Shown in pieces: positions 46,017 to 47,889 of a DNA stretch of 47,889 nucleotides; the first letter of the stretch is position 1; each line of letters starts with the position of its first letter. The notes under the pieces were generated by a model. That model was given only the letters and a program-made list of their open reading frames with translations, did not search any database and had not been told where the DNA came from. Position numbers and translations under genes: made by a program. The stretch is taken from assembly GCA_021772135.1 (NCBI GenBank), contig JADYXQ010000123.1, positions 1 to 47,889 on the forward strand, read 5' to 3'. The DNA is from Candidatus Obscuribacter sp. GTDB taxonomy: Bacteria; Cyanobacteriota; Vampirovibrionia; Obscuribacterales; Obscuribacteraceae.

Positions 46017-46966
46017 AAAATCAATATCATTCTTGGTTTTCTCACTATTTACCTAATTTGGGGCTCCACATACATAGGCATTAAATTTGCCCTGGAAAGT
46101 TTTCCACCCTTTCTGCTTGGAGCCACCCGCTTCACTATTGCCGGTCTTTTGATGTGCATCTGGATGCTGATGCGCGGTGCGCCAAGACCACAAGTCAGTC
46201 ACATTCTTTTGGCAGTATCGGAGTAGTGCTGGCGGAGAAAACTGTGCCCTCGGGCATGGTATCGCTTCTGGTGGCAATGGTGCCGGTTGATATTGTGCTT
46301 CTACAATGGCTGACCGGCGGGCAGAAACCCACTGCCAAAGTGATAACTGGTTTAATTATTGGGGTTACTGGTCTTGTGGTTTTGCTTGAACCAGCAAAAC
46401 TTACTGGTGGTGCCGGTATCGATTTTACGGGAGTGGTTTATGTGCTGCTCGGCTGCCTGGGGTCTGCTGCCGGCGCCCTCTATTCAAGAAGGGCCAACCT
46501 TCCGCAATCGCAACAGCTTGCTGCCGGCATGGAAATGTTATTCGCCGGTTTAATTTTGTTTGCCATCGCAGCTGGTGCCGGTGAGCTTTCACAGCTCGGC
46601 AATATTCACATCTCGCTTAAATCCTTCCTCGCCTGGCTTGATCTACTTGTCTTCGGCTCCATGCCGGCTTTCTCCGTCTACATCTGGCTTCTGAAGCATG
46701 TTAATCCGGCTCACGTTTCGACTTACGCTTATGTTAATCCGGTGGTGGCAATTTTTTTAGGCTGCACCCTGGCAGATGAAACAATCTCGCCGCAAACTTT
46801 CATCGGTGCTGCGATCATTCTTCTAGCGGTGTGGCTTATTACTCAGTCAAATTCTAAGGCAGCAGAACTGGCTCTGCCACTGGCCGGAGATGCTACAGCA
46901 TTAGAGGCATGCGCTCTGAGTTCCAGCGATCAACCTACGAAAATTACACAACATAGTGAGGAATAA
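46017..46966 (+). pseudogene. Broken EamA (drug/metabolite transporter) gene
   Basis: Residues KINIILGFLTIYLIWGST and IGIKFALESFPPFLLGATRF, then LLMCIWMLMRGAPRP, are helices 1-2 of an EamA protein, in a frame that stops at TAG 46224. Helices 3-10 continue in another frame from about 46208 (SIGVVLAEKTVPSG, ... HVNPAHVSTYAYVNPVVAIFLG) to 46966. About ten residues seem missing at the joint, so this looks like a small deletion plus frameshift. No ATG, GTG or TTG precedes the first frame (open from 45960), so the start is also lost. The C-terminal part overlaps the converging gene by 23 bases. Confidence 0.82.
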
Positions 46967-47875
46967 ACAGGGCTCTGGCTCCGGTAATTTTGCTTTGATC
47001 CGCTCTAATTCCCATTCCAACAGCACGGTTGTTGGCGAGCCAACTGCCCACCACTAAATGGTAATTTTCAAAGACCGGCAGCTCTTCATAGGCCTGCACG
47101 ATAAAGCCCTGCTCAGTATACTCTCCCGCGCTTAACTCAGATCGAGCCTGGTCATCGGGGAAAATAATTTCGATATTAGCCCCTTCCCAACCAAAAGTTG
47201 CCTTACGCACATGCGCTTTCTGCTTCAATGCAGCAGATCTGCTATCACTTTCAAAATAGCTCTCGAGTAAAAGCGGATGATCAGGAAACATGTCCCAGAG
47301 TAGTGGCAGACAGGCTTTGGAAGATACCAGAGTTTTCCACACCGGCTCGAGAAAACGAACTTGATGATTGAGCAGCAAAGGTAAAAATAGACTTTTTTCC
47401 GCCTGAGTCAAACGCTCTTCATCTAAAAAAATTCTTTCCCAAGGATAGAGCTTGTTACAAATTACTGACGATTTGTCCGTCAGCATCACACATATTTCCA
47501 TCAGCCGATCGTTTTAATTCATTCAAGACAATCAGCTTGGCACTGAGCCCGGCCAGTTGTGCCAGTCCATACAGATACTTCACCGTCTCTACATCTTCAT
47601 AAGCGTTCTGGTAAGCAGCAAAATGAATCAGCGATTGATCGGGCCAGGGGCCCGGTGCAAAAGCCGGCAATAAATTTTCTTGAATAAAATTGAACTGGTC
47701 TGACTCTTGCGCAATTGAACCTGCCGACAGCATTGCGGCGTACCAGTCTAATTGCAGCACTGCAGCACAGAAAGATCCAGACGCCCATAAAGGCTAGGAG
47801 CCTGATCTAAAAGTCCTGTGCGGGTTGAAAACGGGCGCCTGTCAGCTTGAGTAAGCTTGGGAGAATGTTAAGCAT
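46944..47875 (-). pseudogene. Broken glutathionylspermidine-synthase-like (preATP-grasp) gene
   Basis: Family marks appear in order but in different frames. ATG 47875 begins MLNILPSLLKL and the frame breaks near 47808 (T-run), then YGRLDL (47789-47772), then with a deletion of the EYNADTPT region the frame resumes at AAVLQLDWYAAM (from 47766) and ESDQFNFIQENLLPAF, EDVETVKYLYGLA, to a stop near 47455. A third shift at about 47462 moves to KLYPWERIFLDE, SSKACLPLLWDMF, WEGANIEIIF and GSWLANNRAVGMGIR to 46944. The family ligates glutathione to spermidine or related amines. With three lesions it should be inactive. Confidence 0.8.
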
Positions 47876-47889
47876 ATCGAAATTCAAAA

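Overview
The window is chromosomal DNA from a Gram-negative-type bacterium of about 50% GC. Gene content fits the non-photosynthetic cyanobacterial sister group (Melainabacteria/Vampirovibrionia, Obscuribacterales-like): several PknB-type Ser/Thr kinases with paralogues, cytochrome bd, FabV, many TPR/Sel1 secreted proteins and a Hyf-like membrane complex. This placement is an inference from gene content; no marker tree could be run.

Layout. 1-2582 (minus strand) is the front part of an rRNA locus: tRNA-Ile(GAT), tRNA-Ala(TGC) and the 5' portion of 23S rRNA, which runs off the left edge. No 16S lies upstream of tRNA-Ile; a kinase gene follows instead. 2821-6138 has two paralogous membrane-anchored Ser/Thr kinases, separated by an LRR-like reading frame that probably belongs to the first kinase but is split from it at an A8 tract. 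6285-10809 has a secreted thioredoxin-fold protein and two polytopic membrane proteins (one YfhO family). 10813-12765 (minus) has FabV and a TPR protein. 12962-15582 is cydAB. 15690-18755 has a 53-residue protein, a DUF4253 protein, FabH and a glycine-zipper protein. 18923-24523 has a GT-C-like membrane protein, a DUF4870 protein, a soluble kinase, a secreted esterase and a TPR protein with two retropepsin domains. 24552-26783 has a truncated vWA gene ending at a perfect inverted repeat, a TPR protein, a repeat-containing small protein and a lipoprotein. 26874-30461 (minus) is a SulP transporter/response regulator/histidine kinase operon.

30644-38037 is the centrepiece: a six-gene operon for a membrane complex assembled like group 4 [NiFe] hydrogenases/complex I (HyfB-, HyfC-, HyfE-, HyfF-like, a NuoC-NuoD-like fusion and a ferredoxin-NuoB-like fusion). 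Its large subunit has no C-x2-C pair anywhere, so it cannot hold a classical NiFe site. It looks like an energy-converting-hydrogenase-related (Ehr) complex, coupling an unknown redox reaction of ferredoxin or quinone to ion pumping.

38323-47889 has secreted or hypothetical proteins (Sel1, DUF4139-like), an FHA protein with a coiled coil and a nuclease-fold-like C-terminus, a frameshifted relic of that FHA gene 5 kb away, and two adjacent broken genes at the right end (EamA transporter, glutathionylspermidine-synthase-like ATP-grasp). The number of broken or split frames suggests either active gene decay or residual assembly/indel error; the deletions argue for real decay in at least some of them.
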